DNA of 64,000 nt. Source: Hymenobacter sp. 5317J-9 (GTDB lineage: Bacteria; Bacteroidota; Bacteroidia; Cytophagales; Hymenobacteraceae). Positions 50,713 through 60,065 of the stretch are shown piece after piece; position 1 is the first letter of the stretch; the number at the start of each line of letters is the position of its first letter. Below the pieces are notes generated by a model. It saw only the letters and a program-made list of their open reading frames with translations, did no database searches and was not told the origin of the DNA. Both the position numbers and the translations under genes were made by a program. Location: positions 3,224,001-3,288,000 of the forward strand of contig NZ_CP095050.1 in assembly GCF_022921075.1 (NCBI RefSeq), given 5' to 3'.

Positions 50713-50810
50713 GGTCAGGGGCGGCCAGCCTTGGGCCCTGCTTCAGGCGCGCTGGCTGGATAATGCCGTTCTTTAGGGCCTCATTCCCAACCCCGGCCTT
50801 TTTTTATTGC

Positions 50811-52241
50811 ATGCCAAAATCCCGTTTACTTCCTCTTGCCATGGTCTGCCTGCTGGTGGCGGGCCTGCTTACCGCCCTCAGCGCCAACCACCTGCTGGCC
50901 CTGCCCGAAGCCGCGCTGATGGCCATCCGCTGGGTGGCGCTGCTGGTGCTGGCCGTGGCCGTGGCCCCGCGTCGCTCCCTCACCCTCTGGATAGTGCTGG
51001 CCATGTTGGTGGGCGCCGAAGTTGGTGCCGATTTTCCGGAGCAGGCCCAGAACCTGAAAGTGCTCAGCGACGTCTTTCTACGCCTGGTTAAAACCATCAT
51101 CGCGCCGCTCGTATTCGCCACGCTGGTGGTGGGCATTGCAGGCCACGCCGACCTGAAAAAGGTGGGCCGGATGGGCGTCAAGGCGCTGGTGTATTTTGAG
51201 GTAGTGACCACCTTCGCGCTGTTCATTGGTCTGGCCGCCATCAATCTCACCAAAGCTGGCCGCCTCGACCCGGCCGTGCTGGCCGCCGCCCAGCGCACCA
51301 ACAACGTGAACGAAACCATTGCGGCCGCGCCCAAGCAGACGGCGGCTGACATCATCACGCACATCTTCCCCGAAAACATCGCCAAATCGATAGCCGAAGG
51401 CCAGGTGCTGCAGGTGGTGGTGTTCGCCATCATCTTCGCCATTGGCCTGGCCATGGTGTCGGAGAAACACCGCCGGTCCATGCTGGACTGGTCGGAAAGC
51501 CTGTCGGAGGTGATGTTCAAGTTCACCAACGTGGTGATGTTCTTCGCGCCGCTGGGCGTAGGTGGCGCCATTGCCTACACAGTCGGCAAAATGGGCTTCG
51601 GTCCGCTGGTCAACGCTGTGCAGCTGCTGCTGACGCTGTATGCGGCGCTCATTGCCTTTGTGCTCCTGGTTTTGCTGCCGGTGGCCCTCATCGCCCGCAT
51701 TCCGCTGAAGCGCTTCATTAAGGCCGTAGCCGAACCCGTCAGCATCGCGTTTGCCACCACCAGCTCCGAAGCGGCCCTGCCCCGCGCCATGGAAGCCATG
51801 GAAAGCATTGGGGTGCCGCGGCGCGTGGTGGCCTTTGTCATGCCCACTGGCTACTCGTTTAACCTCGACGGCACCACCCTTTACCTGTCGCTGGCGGCCA
51901 TCTTCGTGGCGCAGGCCGCTGGGGTCGACCTCACCTTTGGCCAGCAGCTGGTCATGGTGTTCACCCTCATGCTCACCAGCAAAGGCGTGGCCGGCGTGCC
52001 GCGCGCCTCGCTCGTGATTTTGCTGGCCACGGTGGCCTCGTTCAGCCTGCCGACCTGGCCCGTGTTCATCATCCTGGGCATTGATGCGCTGATGGACATG
52101 GCCCGCACGGCCGTGAACGTGCTCGGCAACTGCCTGGCGTCGGCGGTAGTTGCCCGTTGGGAGGGAGAATTCGTAGACGACTATCAGGGCCCCGACCTGA
52201 CGGCGGCCGTGGAGGCCCCGCAGCCCTACTCCCATCACTAA
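50811..52241 (+). CDS. Dicarboxylate/amino acid:cation symporter (DAACS family)
   Basis: 476 aa from ATG 50811 (MPKSRLLPLA); the frame is open further upstream through the terminator and is trimmed. About ten membrane segments. Family motifs: FLRLVKTIIAPLVFATLVVGIAG, re-entrant loop TTSSEAALPRAMEAME (Ser-rich HP1), PTGYSFNLDGTTLYLSLAAIF (HP2-side) and GVPRASLVILLATVASF. It imports C4-dicarboxylates, glutamate or aspartate with Na+ or H+; which one cannot be told. A weak hairpin with a T-run follows. Confidence 0.92.
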   Translation: MPKSRLLPLAMVCLLVAGLLTALSANHLLALPEAALMAIRWVALLVLAVAVAPRRSLTLWIVLAMLVGAEVGADFPEQAQNLKVLSDVFLRLVKTIIAPLVFATLVVGIAGHADLKKVGRMGVKALVYFEVVTTFALFIGLAAINLTKAGRLDPAVLAAAQRTNNVNETIAAAPKQTAADIITHIFPENIAKSIAEGQVLQVVVFAIIFAIGLAMVSEKHRRSMLDWSESLSEVMFKFTNVVMFFAPLGVGGAIAYTVGKMGFGPLVNAVQLLLTLYAALIAFVLLVLLPVALIARIPLKRFIKAVAEPVSIAFATTSSEAALPRAMEAMESIGVPRRVVAFVMPTGYSFNLDGTTLYLSLAAIFVAQAAGVDLTFGQQLVMVFTLMLTSKGVAGVPRASLVILLATVASFSLPTWPVFIILGIDALMDMARTAVNVLGNCLASAVVARWEGEFVDDYQGPDLTAAVEAPQPYSHH

Positions 52242-52439
52242 AGAAATTGAACTAAAACTGACCGGAAGCTTTTCAACCAGTCACGGGCTTTTTTCTTTCA
52301 TTCGCCGAGAAATGTCCGTTTGGCCTTCTGAATTACCTAATTTAGCTTTTGGAACCGGCCTTCGGCCTCTGCCCTGCTGCCGACCGGTACTTTAGGCTTT
52401 TTTCCTTTCCTTTTTTTGGCATTTTCTTATTTTACGTCT

Positions 52440-53099
52440 ATGAAAGCTACTCGTCATCTCGCGCTGCTTGCCATGGTGCCGGCTATGCTGGCGGCCCCGG
52501 CCTGTGTTTCGGTCAAAAACCAAATGCGGAGCACGCCCTCGGCCGCCATCGCCAAGCGCTTGCCGGCCCTGGAAGTGCTGGCCGACCAAGGCCCGCTCGC
52601 GATGAATGACGGGGCGCTGCCCGAAGACCCGCTCAAGCTGTTCCAGCAGGAGTGCCATACCAACCTGACCGAGCCCACCGACTCGGCCACCTACGGCTAC
52701 GCCAAGCTGGTGGTGAAAAAGGTGAAAACCCTGCGCACCGGCCGCGCCGTGCAGGGCCTGCAGGTGCTCACCTTCATGGTGCCCGCCGTGCTGGGCATTC
52801 CATTGGAATGGTACAAGACCACGCTGCAGGCCGAAGTGCAGGTGAGCGACGCTGCCGGCAACCTGCTGGGCTCCTACGTGGGCACCGGCTCTTCCGAAGT
52901 GAAGGTGGCCATGTACCACGGCTATTCGCAAACCACCGCCCCGCGCCTGGCCGATATTATTGCCCTGCGCGGCGCCATGGCCCAGATTCGGCCCCAGCTC
53001 GATACGGCCGTCGTGCGCCTGCGGCCCCTGCTGCTGGCCGGCGGCACCGTGGAGAACCCCACGCTGCCGTCTTCTTCGGTGGTCACGGGCAGCCGCTAG
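52440..53099 (+). CDS. Putative lipoprotein of unknown function
   Basis: 219 aa. ATG 52440 begins a signal peptide with LAAPAC as a plausible lipobox (Cys22). No domain is recognised; VQGLQVLTFMVPAVLGIPLEW is a hydrophobic patch near 110-130 that might insert in a membrane. The second half is Leu/Ala-rich. Codon use is normal. It precedes a second small lipoprotein and both may be envelope components. Confidence 0.6.
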   Translation: MKATRHLALLAMVPAMLAAPACVSVKNQMRSTPSAAIAKRLPALEVLADQGPLAMNDGALPEDPLKLFQQECHTNLTEPTDSATYGYAKLVVKKVKTLRTGRAVQGLQVLTFMVPAVLGIPLEWYKTTLQAEVQVSDAAGNLLGSYVGTGSSEVKVAMYHGYSQTTAPRLADIIALRGAMAQIRPQLDTAVVRLRPLLLAGGTVENPTLPSSSVVTGSR

Positions 53100-53147
53100 C
53101 CCCGGTTTTGGTAGCGCCCGCGGCGCTGCTGTTCGATGTATTTCTGG

Positions 53148-53194
53148 CCCGCAGCGCCTCGGCCCGCCCCTTCGGCGAGCCGAGGCGCTGCGGG
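53148..53194. repeat. Long perfect hairpin between two lipoprotein genes
   Basis: CCCGCAGCGCCTCGG is answered by its exact complement after 17 nt. It lacks a T-run, so it is not a classic terminator. It ends 4 nt before the -7 box of the next gene. No second copy was noticed. Confidence 0.75.
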
Positions 53195-53198
53195 CCTT

Positions 53199-53206
53199 AT
53201 CTTTGG
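53199..53206 (+). promoter_or_regulatory. -7 promoter box of the Cys-rich lipoprotein
   Basis: TATCTTTG, an exact TAnnTTTG match, 7 nt before the ATG at 53214. The hairpin just upstream occupies the -33 region. Confidence 0.55.
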
Positions 53207-53213
53207 GCCCGTG

Positions 53214-53747
53214 ATGGCCTTTTCGCTCCCGTTTCGATTTTCTATCCGCGTCACCCTGCCGCTGCTGAGCGTGGCCCTGCTGGCCGGCTGCTGTGCCAAC
53301 GACGTGTGCCAGGCCGACGACCCGCTCGCCGATGCCGTGCGGCTAAGCTTTGCCCCGGCCTATGCCGCCGCCGACCTTGACACGATTATTGTGCTGCGTT
53401 ACCCCAAAAAGTTCACAAACAGCACCCGCCCCGAAACCGCGACGCTGGTGCGCACCGCCGTGCAGGCCCGCGATGCGGTGCTGTTGAACAACGACGCCCC
53501 ATTTTCGCGGGTGGGCAATACCAACCTTGGAGCCTACCGCTACGTGGTGCAGTACCTGGCCCATCCGAACGGCGAGAAAAGGCCAACTACTACCACGGCC
53601 TTTACCATTGACAGCATTGAAGTGAAAGGCAGCTACTACAAAAGCAGCGGCTGCTGCACCAACTACCGCAACACCAGCAAGACGGCCTTCGTGCAGGGCA
53701 GAACCTACGACCTGACCCAGCTTCCCTCCCTGGAAGTGCCGAAGTAG
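53214..53747 (+). CDS. Small Cys-rich lipoprotein of unknown function
   Basis: 177 aa. ATG 53214 gives a signal peptide ending in LLAGCC (lipobox Cys about 25). Mature protein is beta-rich, with an extra Cys pair NDVCQADD and a later SSGCCTNYR that could form disulfides. I do not recognise the family. The frame extends to 53136 through the hairpin and is trimmed to the start supported by the -7 box. Confidence 0.65.
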   Translation: MAFSLPFRFSIRVTLPLLSVALLAGCCANDVCQADDPLADAVRLSFAPAYAAADLDTIIVLRYPKKFTNSTRPETATLVRTAVQARDAVLLNNDAPFSRVGNTNLGAYRYVVQYLAHPNGEKRPTTTTAFTIDSIEVKGSYYKSSGCCTNYRNTSKTAFVQGRTYDLTQLPSLEVPK

Positions 53748-53821
53748 CCGGGCCGGGGGCGGCACACGTATAGGGCGCGCGGGCCTGCAACGATTGCGGG
53801 GCGCGCCGTGTTTATTTTCCC

Positions 53822-56188
53822 ATGCCTGCTGACTCCTCCCTGACCCTCGCCCTCGCCGTTCCGGACTCGCGCACCAACGCGGCGCCCACGTCCTTCCCGT
53901 TCCGGTCCACGCTCAGCCTCGAGCCGCTCATTGCCTACTGGCAGCGCCGCGAGGAGTCGACCAACGCAGGCGTGCGGCTGCTGGCCGAGGCCATTGGCCA
54001 ACAGGTAGCCGCTGCCGACTGGTGTCGGGGCCCGCTCACGGACCTGTCGGTGCTGGAATGCAACTGCGACCTCATCGAGACGCTGATGCTGGCCGTGTTT
54101 CCGCCGGCGTCGTTTGCCACCGACATCAGCGGCGTGGTGGGGCCGTTTCAGCGGTACTGCTTCTACTCCACCACCCACTTCGAGGAGGTGATGCTGAACA
54201 AGGACCGCACCATCAAGCAGCCCCTGAACATCGACATGACCACGATGGAGCGGCACATGGGCCTGATGGCGTACCACTTGGTGCTCAACCGCGTGTACGG
54301 GGCCGAGATACCGCCGCTGGGCACCATTGTGTTTACCGTGCCCGATTACAAAATCGGCCTCTACCGCCACTACGGCGTCGATTTCAATTCCGATTTTGTG
54401 ACCGTGAAGGTGGTGGGCGAACCGCCTTTGCTCACGCCGGAACAGTTGGAAATGCTCATTCACAACCGCCACCGGCCCGAGCTGTGGCGCGAGTTGCTGC
54501 CGCCCGAGCATTTTGAGCTGGAAGGGTTCAACCTCATTCAGCTGCTGGATGTGACCGAACAGGAAATCCTGTCGGAGCTGAAATACGACCTCCTGGAACG
54601 CGATGTGCTGCAGAACGCGGCCCGCTTCGAGCAGATTCAGGAAAAGCTGCGGGTGCTATTTGCGCAGCCCTCGCTGCAGCTGGGCATTGCGGCCTACGAC
54701 GAGAAGAAGCGCGCCTTTGTCGATTTCGGCAAAAAAATCAACCACAGCTTCCTCACCAAGCAGGTCCAGACCAACTCGGCCGCCGACGGCAGCTTCCGGC
54801 AGATTTACGACCGGTTGCTGCGCGAACGGGAGCCCCTGGTGCTGAAGGACCTGGCCACAGCCGACATTCCCGAGGATTTGCGCGAGCAAATCACGGGGCT
54901 GGGCATCAACTCGGCCATTCTGGCTTTGCTACCCTACGGCAACGACACGGTGGGCCTGCTGGAGCTCGGCACGCCCCAGGCGGGCGCCCTCGACGAGTTC
55001 GACATGGACAAGGTGTCGCAGTTTGTGCCGCTGTTTGCGGTGGCCGTGAAGCGCAACGCCGAAGACCTTCAAACCCGCGTGCAATCCATTATTCGTGAGA
55101 AGTTTACGGCCATTCACCCCACCATGGAATGGCGGTTTATGGACGCGGCCCGCAACCTGCTCAGCAAGCTCGACGCCGGCAACCGGACGGCGGAGATGGA
55201 GCCCATCGTGTTTGAGGACGTGTACCCGCTGCACGGCTCCTGCGACATTCGCAGCAGCAGCACGGTGCGCAACGAGGCCATTCAGGGCGACCTGATTGAG
55301 CACCTTACCCTGGCCAACAAGGTGTTGAAAAAGGCCTCCGAATGCCAGGAGTTGCCCATTCTCGACGAGCTGAAGTTCTACGTCACCAAAAACCTGAAGC
55401 GCCTGCGCGAAGGCATGCTCTCGGGCGACGAGGCCAACATCTACGACTCGCTGAAGCGCGAGGTGGAGCCGCTTTTTGAGTACCTGGCCACCCACACGCC
55501 GGAACTGCGGCCCGTTATCACGAAGTACTGGAGCAACATCGACCCCAAGCTGGGCATTCTGTACAAGCGCCGCCAGGACTTTGAGACGAGCGTGACCACG
55601 CTCAACGACGCCGTGAGCGACTACCTCGACGAGGAGGAGGAGAAAGCCCAGCAGATGTTTCCGCACTACTTCCAGCGCTACAAAACCGACGGCGTGGAGT
55701 TCAACATCTACGTGGGCAGCACCTTGGTTGAGAATAAGTCCTTCGACCTGGTGTTCCTGAAAAACCTGCGCCTGTGGCAGTTGCTGACCATGGTGGAAAT
55801 CACGCGCCGCACCGCCGCCCTGAAAGCCACCCTGCCCGTGCCGCTCGATACGACCCAGCTCATTCTCATCCACGGGCAGCCGCTGAGCATCCGGTTCCGG
55901 CAAGACGAGCGCCAGTTCGACGTGGACGGCGCCTACAACATCCGCTACGAAATCATCAAAAAACGCATCGATAAGGCCACCGTGCTGGGCACCGGCGAAC
56001 GCCTCACCCAGCCCGGCACCATTGCCCTGGTCTACGCCCAAAGCCGCGAAGCCGTGGAGTACTACGAATACATCGACTACCTGCAGGACCGCGGCCTGCT
56101 GGAGCCGGGCGTGGAAGAGCTGGAATTAGAAGAGCTGCAGGGCGTGAAAGGCCTGCTGGCGCTGCGCGTGCGGGTGCAACTCGTGTAA
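53822..56188 (+). CDS. Large GAF-domain protein, Bacteroidota-type, unknown function
   Basis: 788 aa, soluble. Residues about 30-240 are a helical N-terminal region. A GAF-like domain lies at about 255-415 (QIQEKLRVLFAQPSLQLGIAAY, LGINSAILALLPYGNDTVGLLEL), and a long helical/beta region continues to the end (e.g. VEPLFEYLATHTPELRPVIT). No output domain such as a kinase, cyclase or helix-turn-helix is seen. GAF domains bind small ligands, so signalling or metabolic sensing is likely. The gene ends before hairpin D1. Confidence 0.7.
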   Translation: MPADSSLTLALAVPDSRTNAAPTSFPFRSTLSLEPLIAYWQRREESTNAGVRLLAEAIGQQVAAADWCRGPLTDLSVLECNCDLIETLMLAVFPPASFATDISGVVGPFQRYCFYSTTHFEEVMLNKDRTIKQPLNIDMTTMERHMGLMAYHLVLNRVYGAEIPPLGTIVFTVPDYKIGLYRHYGVDFNSDFVTVKVVGEPPLLTPEQLEMLIHNRHRPELWRELLPPEHFELEGFNLIQLLDVTEQEILSELKYDLLERDVLQNAARFEQIQEKLRVLFAQPSLQLGIAAYDEKKRAFVDFGKKINHSFLTKQVQTNSAADGSFRQIYDRLLREREPLVLKDLATADIPEDLREQITGLGINSAILALLPYGNDTVGLLELGTPQAGALDEFDMDKVSQFVPLFAVAVKRNAEDLQTRVQSIIREKFTAIHPTMEWRFMDAARNLLSKLDAGNRTAEMEPIVFEDVYPLHGSCDIRSSSTVRNEAIQGDLIEHLTLANKVLKKASECQELPILDELKFYVTKNLKRLREGMLSGDEANIYDSLKREVEPLFEYLATHTPELRPVITKYWSNIDPKLGILYKRRQDFETSVTTLNDAVSDYLDEEEEKAQQMFPHYFQRYKTDGVEFNIYVGSTLVENKSFDLVFLKNLRLWQLLTMVEITRRTAALKATLPVPLDTTQLILIHGQPLSIRFRQDERQFDVDGAYNIRYEIIKKRIDKATVLGTGERLTQPGTIALVYAQSREAVEYYEYIDYLQDRGLLEPGVEELELEELQGVKGLLALRVRVQLV

Positions 56189-56200
56189 GCAAACATCATC

Positions 56201-56266
56201 CTGAGCATAGCAAAGGGCCCTCTCACGTAGGAAATCTAACGTGAAAGGGCCCTTTGCTATGCTCAG
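56201..56266. repeat. Family D hairpin D1, likely bidirectional terminator
   Basis: CTGAGCATAGCAAAGGGCCC is answered by its exact complement, with an inner CACGT/ACGTG pair and a short loop. It lies between the convergent GAF and PAP2 genes and could form a strong terminator structure on both strands. The CTGAGCATAG end recalls family A (CTGAGC). Confidence 0.8.
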
Positions 56267-56271
56267 ACGCT

Positions 56272-56946
56272 TCATTTCAGCACGGCCTGCTCCTCTTTCC
56301 AGAACAGCTTGAGTGCGGCGCGGCAGCCTACCAGCCAGGCCGCCCCGCCCGCAAAGCCCGCCAGCACATCGGTGGCGTAGTGGGCGTGCAGGCACACCCG
56401 CGTGAGGCCAATGAGGCCGGCCCACAGCAGCAGTGGCACCGCCCAGCCGCGCTGCCCAAAATGCCGGGCCAGCAGCCAAGCCAGGCAGCCGTAGAAGGTG
56501 AGCCCCATCATGGCGTGGCCGCTGGGAAAACTCAGGCCATAAGTGTGCAGCAGGGTATTGACGGGCCGGGGCCGGTTGAAATACAGCTTGAGCAGCTGGT
56601 TAAGCAGCACGCTGCCGGCCATGGCCAGCAGCCACTCCCAAGCATCGCGCCGGTGCCCCGCCCGGCGCATCAGCAGCGGGCCGATGATGCTGGCGGGCAG
56701 CAGAAAATAGAGCGAGGCAAAAAAGGTAACGAAGTGTATGGGCCCCACCAGCCAGGGATTGGCGTGCTGCCAGGCATCAACCACGGCAAATGCCCAGGTG
56801 TCGAGGGCCTGGGAATGGTGCACAAACACCACCCGCGCCAGGTAGAAAAACCCGGCAAAGGCCGCCACAAACAACCCCAGCCCCGCGGCCACTTCAACGG
56901 TGAGCAAACCGGCCAAGGCCAGTAATCGGGAAGTGAGGCGGTTCAT
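56272..56946 (-). CDS. PAP2-family phosphatase
   Basis: 224 aa, about five hydrophobic segments. The three PAP2 motifs are present: KLYFNRPRP, the PSGH in LSFPSGHAMMG, and RVCLHAHYATDVLAG with the catalytic His. Members dephosphorylate phosphatidate, undecaprenyl pyrophosphate or similar lipids; the substrate is undetermined. Confidence 0.9.
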   Translation of the reverse strand: MNRLTSRLLALAGLLTVEVAAGLGLFVAAFAGFFYLARVVFVHHSQALDTWAFAVVDAWQHANPWLVGPIHFVTFFASLYFLLPASIIGPLLMRRAGHRRDAWEWLLAMAGSVLLNQLLKLYFNRPRPVNTLLHTYGLSFPSGHAMMGLTFYGCLAWLLARHFGQRGWAVPLLLWAGLIGLTRVCLHAHYATDVLAGFAGGAAWLVGCRAALKLFWKEEQAVLK

Positions 56947-57007
56947 GGACCTACGCGGCGGGAAAGGTGAGAAAAGGAGTACGACGCAACGAATACGACA
57001 TTAAACG

Positions 57008-57035
57008 AAAAAAGCCAGCCCCGGGGGCTGGCTTT
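57008..57035 (-). terminator. Terminator downstream of tRNA-Leu
   Basis: Stem AAAGCCAGCCCC and GGGGCTGGCTTT, with a T-run on the minus strand, 8 bp after the tRNA 3' end. Confidence 0.82.
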
Positions 57036-57042
57036 CTAAACG

Positions 57043-57124
57043 TGCGCTCGGAGAGACTCGAACTCTCACACCTTGCGGAACTGCCGCCTGAAGACAGCGC
57101 GTCTACCAATTTCGCCACAAGCGC
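57043..57124 (-). tRNA. tRNA-Leu (anticodon CAG)
   Basis: Reading the minus strand: acceptor GCGCTTG pairs with CGAGCGC (one G-T), the D arm has GGCGAAATTGGTAGACGC, the anticodon stem CTGTC/GGCAG encloses loop TTCAGGC with anticodon CAG, a long variable arm TTCCGCAAGGT-type follows, and the T arm GAGAGTTCGAGTCTCTC closes. Discriminator base A and the long variable arm are leucine traits. CCA is not encoded. A TATCTTTG box lies 54 nt upstream. Confidence 0.93.
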
Positions 57125-57177
57125 AGTTGGGGCTAAAAAGCCGCGCTACCATGAGGGAGAGCGGCCTTTTGATGGCA

Positions 57178-57185
57178 CAAAGATA
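57178..57185 (-). promoter_or_regulatory. -7 promoter box of the tRNA-Leu gene
   Basis: Minus strand TATCTTTG, exact TAnnTTTG match, about 54 nt upstream of the tRNA 5' end. Confidence 0.5.
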
Positions 57186-57315
57186 TAGCTCCAATTTGCC
57201 CCGGCGCAACTCTTGGCCCATTTTTTTCGGCAGTTGGCCGCTGTGAAACGTACCGCCGATTGTTTTTCAGTTACTTGCCGCATGATATTTTTTTCACTCA
57301 CCCACGCATTTGCCC

Positions 57316-58005
57316 ATGCCTGAGCCGCCGGCGCACGCTTTTCGGGCCGCCGCAGAGGCCGCCCCCGTCCGCGGATTCGACCGCGTGGCGTGGTGCTACG
57401 ACGTGCTGGCGGGCGCGGTGTTTGGCCCGGCGCAGCGGCGGGCGCAGCTGGTAGCCTTGGCCGGGCTGCCCGCCACGGCGGGCCCGCACGTGCTCATTCT
57501 GGGCGGCGGCACGGGCTGGGTGCTTACCGAAGTGCTGCGCCGCCGGCCGCAGGCCACGGTGCTCTACCTCGAAGCCTCGCCCAACATGCTGGCCCGGGCG
57601 CGCCGACGGCTGGCCAGCCACTGCCCGGCTGCGGCGCCCCAGGTAGAGTTTCGGCACGGCACGCAGGCGGCGCTGCTTCCGCCGGAAAGCTTTGACGCAG
57701 TAATCACGTTTTTTGTGCTCGACTGCATTGCGGCGCCGGAACTGGACGCGGCCCTGAACCAGCTGCGCCAGGCCCAGCGGCCGGGCGCCCCCTGGCTGGT
57801 GGCCGACTTCCGGCCCGCGCGGCGGGGCTGGCGCCACTGGCTGCTGGTGGCCATGTACGCTTTTTTTCGGCTCACCACGGGGCTGCGCGCCCGCCAACTG
57901 CCCGACGTGCGGGCCGAGCTGACCCAGCGGGGCCTGCGGCCGGCGCAAGAGCAGCGCTTTTTCGGGCAAGCCATCGAGGCCGGGATTTACGTCGAGCAGG
58001 GGTGA
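57316..58005 (+). CDS. Class I SAM-dependent methyltransferase
   Basis: 229 aa from ATG 57316 (MPEPPAHAF). AdoMet-binding motif I is VLILGGGTGWVLTEVL, the acidic end of strand 2 is LYLEASPNML, and FDAVITFFVLDCI gives motif IV. The C-terminal third is helical. The fold resembles UbiE/MenG-like small-molecule methyltransferases, but substrate specificity is not readable. The TTG at 57310 is an alternative start, two codons upstream. Confidence 0.82.
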   Translation: MPEPPAHAFRAAAEAAPVRGFDRVAWCYDVLAGAVFGPAQRRAQLVALAGLPATAGPHVLILGGGTGWVLTEVLRRRPQATVLYLEASPNMLARARRRLASHCPAAAPQVEFRHGTQAALLPPESFDAVITFFVLDCIAAPELDAALNQLRQAQRPGAPWLVADFRPARRGWRHWLLVAMYAFFRLTTGLRARQLPDVRAELTQRGLRPAQEQRFFGQAIEAGIYVEQG

Positions 58006-58180
58006 GCTTGACCCTTGATTTTTAATAATTGCGAAGGATATAACAAAAACATAATTTTAGCATTATTAATCAGCTTGCGCGGGGTCAAACCACTTATTCT
58101 ATTGTAAATTTTCCGCAACTTTGTGACGTGCTTTGGCACAGGCCGGCTGGCCCATACCTTGTTTACCTATTATTTCTACT

Positions 58181-60043
58181 ATGAGAAACTTCGCCCCTAT
58201 GCTATTGGCCCTGCTTGCGCTGGGCCTATCCGAAGCCGCTGCCCAGACGGGTGCCCCCGGGCCGGCCGTGCGCTACACGGTGTCGTTTCCGAACGCGGTG
58301 CACCACGAGGCCAAGGTGACGGCCACGTTTGCCGGGCTGCCCGCGGGCCCCTTGCGCGTGCGCATGGCGCGGAGTTCGCCGGGTCGCTACGCACTGCACG
58401 ACTTCGCCAAAAACGTGTATTACGTGGTGGCCACCGACGGCGCCAACCACCCGCTGCCGCTCAATCGCCCCGACCCTTATAGCTGGGAGGTGACGCCGGC
58501 CGCCGACGGCAAGGTAATTTTCAGCTATACCCTCTACGGTGACCTCACCGACGGCACCTTTGCCGGCATCGACCAGCAGCACGCCCACCTCAACATGCCG
58601 GCCACGCTGTGCTACGCCTCGGGCCTAGAAGAGCGGGCAGCCGAAGTGAAGTTTGAGCTGCCGGCCAGTTGGAAAGTGGCCACTCAGTTGCGGGCGGGCG
58701 AGGACAAAACCGTGTTTACGGCCCCCAATCTGCAGTACCTCATGGACAGTCCTGTGTCGCTGGGCGCCCAGCAGGTGCGCAGCTGGCAGGAGGGTGACCA
58801 GACCATTGAGCTGGCGGCCCTGTATTTGGGCACGTCGGCCGAGCTGGATGCATACGCCCGGAAGGTGCAGAAGGTGGTGAAAGAGGAAAAAGCCATTTTC
58901 GGCGAGCTGCCGAAGTTCGACTTCGGGCGCTACACTTTTATTGCCGATTACCTGAGCCAGGCCACCTCTGACGGCATGGAGCACCGCAACTCCACCTCGC
59001 TCACCAGCCCGCGGGCCCTGCGCGAGGAAGACGGCACCCGCAACCTGGGCACGGTGGCCCACGAATTTTTTCACTCCTGGAACGTGGAGCGCCTGCGCCC
59101 CCGCGACCTGGAACCCTTCGACTTCCAGCGCGTGAACATGAGCGACATGCTGTGGCTGGCCGAAGGCTTCACGCAGTACTACGGCCGCCTGGCCCTGCGC
59201 CGCGCCAAGCTGATTGAGGACGAGGAGTTTTTCGACGACATCAGCGGCTGGGTGAACCAGCGCCAGAACAGCCCCGGCGCCCGCTACGCTTCGGCCATCG
59301 ACATGAGCCGACAGGCGGCGTTCACCGACGGCTCGGGCAGCGCCACGCCCATGAATACGGTGAACACCACGCTGTCGTACTACACCCAGGGCGCCGGCAT
59401 TGCCCTGGTGCTCGACATGCAGCTGCGGCAGTTCCACCGCACCTCGCTCGACAAGGTGATGCAGGCGCTGTGGCAGGAGTTTGGCTCGAAGCAAAGCAAC
59501 TACGCCCCGGCCAAGCCCTACACCATCCGCGACGTGCAGCGCGTGGTGGGCGAGGTGAGCAAGGACACGGTGTTTGCCGGGCGCTTCTTCCGCCAGTACA
59601 TCTACGGCCGCGAGATGCCCCGTTTCAGCGAAAACCTGCTGGTGGCCGGCCTGGCCGTGATTCCGACGCGGGTGCTGGGCGCGGCCCTGCCCCGGCAGGT
59701 AGACTTCGACGACGAAGGCCGCTGCATTGTGGCCTATAATACCCAGATTGGCTCGGGCCTCTACAAGGCCGGCATCGACCGCGGCGACCAGCTGGTGGTG
59801 CTGGACGGCAAGGAGCTGAAAAGCCCCGGCGACCTCGACGGCGTGCTGCGCAAGCACTCGCCCAGCGACGTGGTGTTTGTGAAAGTGAAAACCCGCGGCG
59901 GCGTGGAGCGCACCACGCAACTTATTCTCGGCGAAGACCCCAACGTGCAGGTAAAATCCGTAGACGCGGTGGAGAAAATGGTGTACTCACCCGCTCAAAA
60001 GGCCCTGCGCGAAGCCTGGCTGGCCAGCCAGGCCTCGAACTAA
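58181..60043 (+). CDS. M61-family metallopeptidase with PDZ domain
   Basis: 620 aa. ATG 58181 starts a signal peptide (about 1-19, cut after AAAQ). The N-terminal beta-rich region (about 25-180) is followed by the zinc site HEFFHSWNVERLRP (His294, Glu295, His298) and the downstream WLAEGFTQYYG with the third ligand Glu. A PDZ-like domain (about 505-600) has IGSGLYKAGIDRGDQLVVLDG. M61 enzymes are glycyl aminopeptidases or related; exported location is predicted. An AT-rich stretch with no ORF precedes it. Confidence 0.92.
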   Translation: MRNFAPMLLALLALGLSEAAAQTGAPGPAVRYTVSFPNAVHHEAKVTATFAGLPAGPLRVRMARSSPGRYALHDFAKNVYYVVATDGANHPLPLNRPDPYSWEVTPAADGKVIFSYTLYGDLTDGTFAGIDQQHAHLNMPATLCYASGLEERAAEVKFELPASWKVATQLRAGEDKTVFTAPNLQYLMDSPVSLGAQQVRSWQEGDQTIELAALYLGTSAELDAYARKVQKVVKEEKAIFGELPKFDFGRYTFIADYLSQATSDGMEHRNSTSLTSPRALREEDGTRNLGTVAHEFFHSWNVERLRPRDLEPFDFQRVNMSDMLWLAEGFTQYYGRLALRRAKLIEDEEFFDDISGWVNQRQNSPGARYASAIDMSRQAAFTDGSGSATPMNTVNTTLSYYTQGAGIALVLDMQLRQFHRTSLDKVMQALWQEFGSKQSNYAPAKPYTIRDVQRVVGEVSKDTVFAGRFFRQYIYGREMPRFSENLLVAGLAVIPTRVLGAALPRQVDFDDEGRCIVAYNTQIGSGLYKAGIDRGDQLVVLDGKELKSPGDLDGVLRKHSPSDVVFVKVKTRGGVERTTQLILGEDPNVQVKSVDAVEKMVYSPAQKALREAWLASQASN

Positions 60044-60065
60044 GCGTTGAAGTTTGGGACAACAA

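Noticed and set aside
52255-52300. Terminator after the DAACS symporter
   Set aside because: A T-run follows a GC patch, but the stem is short and mismatched.
57043-57124. Reading the tRNA as having anticodon TCA (selenocysteine-like)
   Set aside because: Placing the loop one base earlier destroys the anticodon stem. The CTGTC/GGCAG stem gives CAG and the body shows leucine features.
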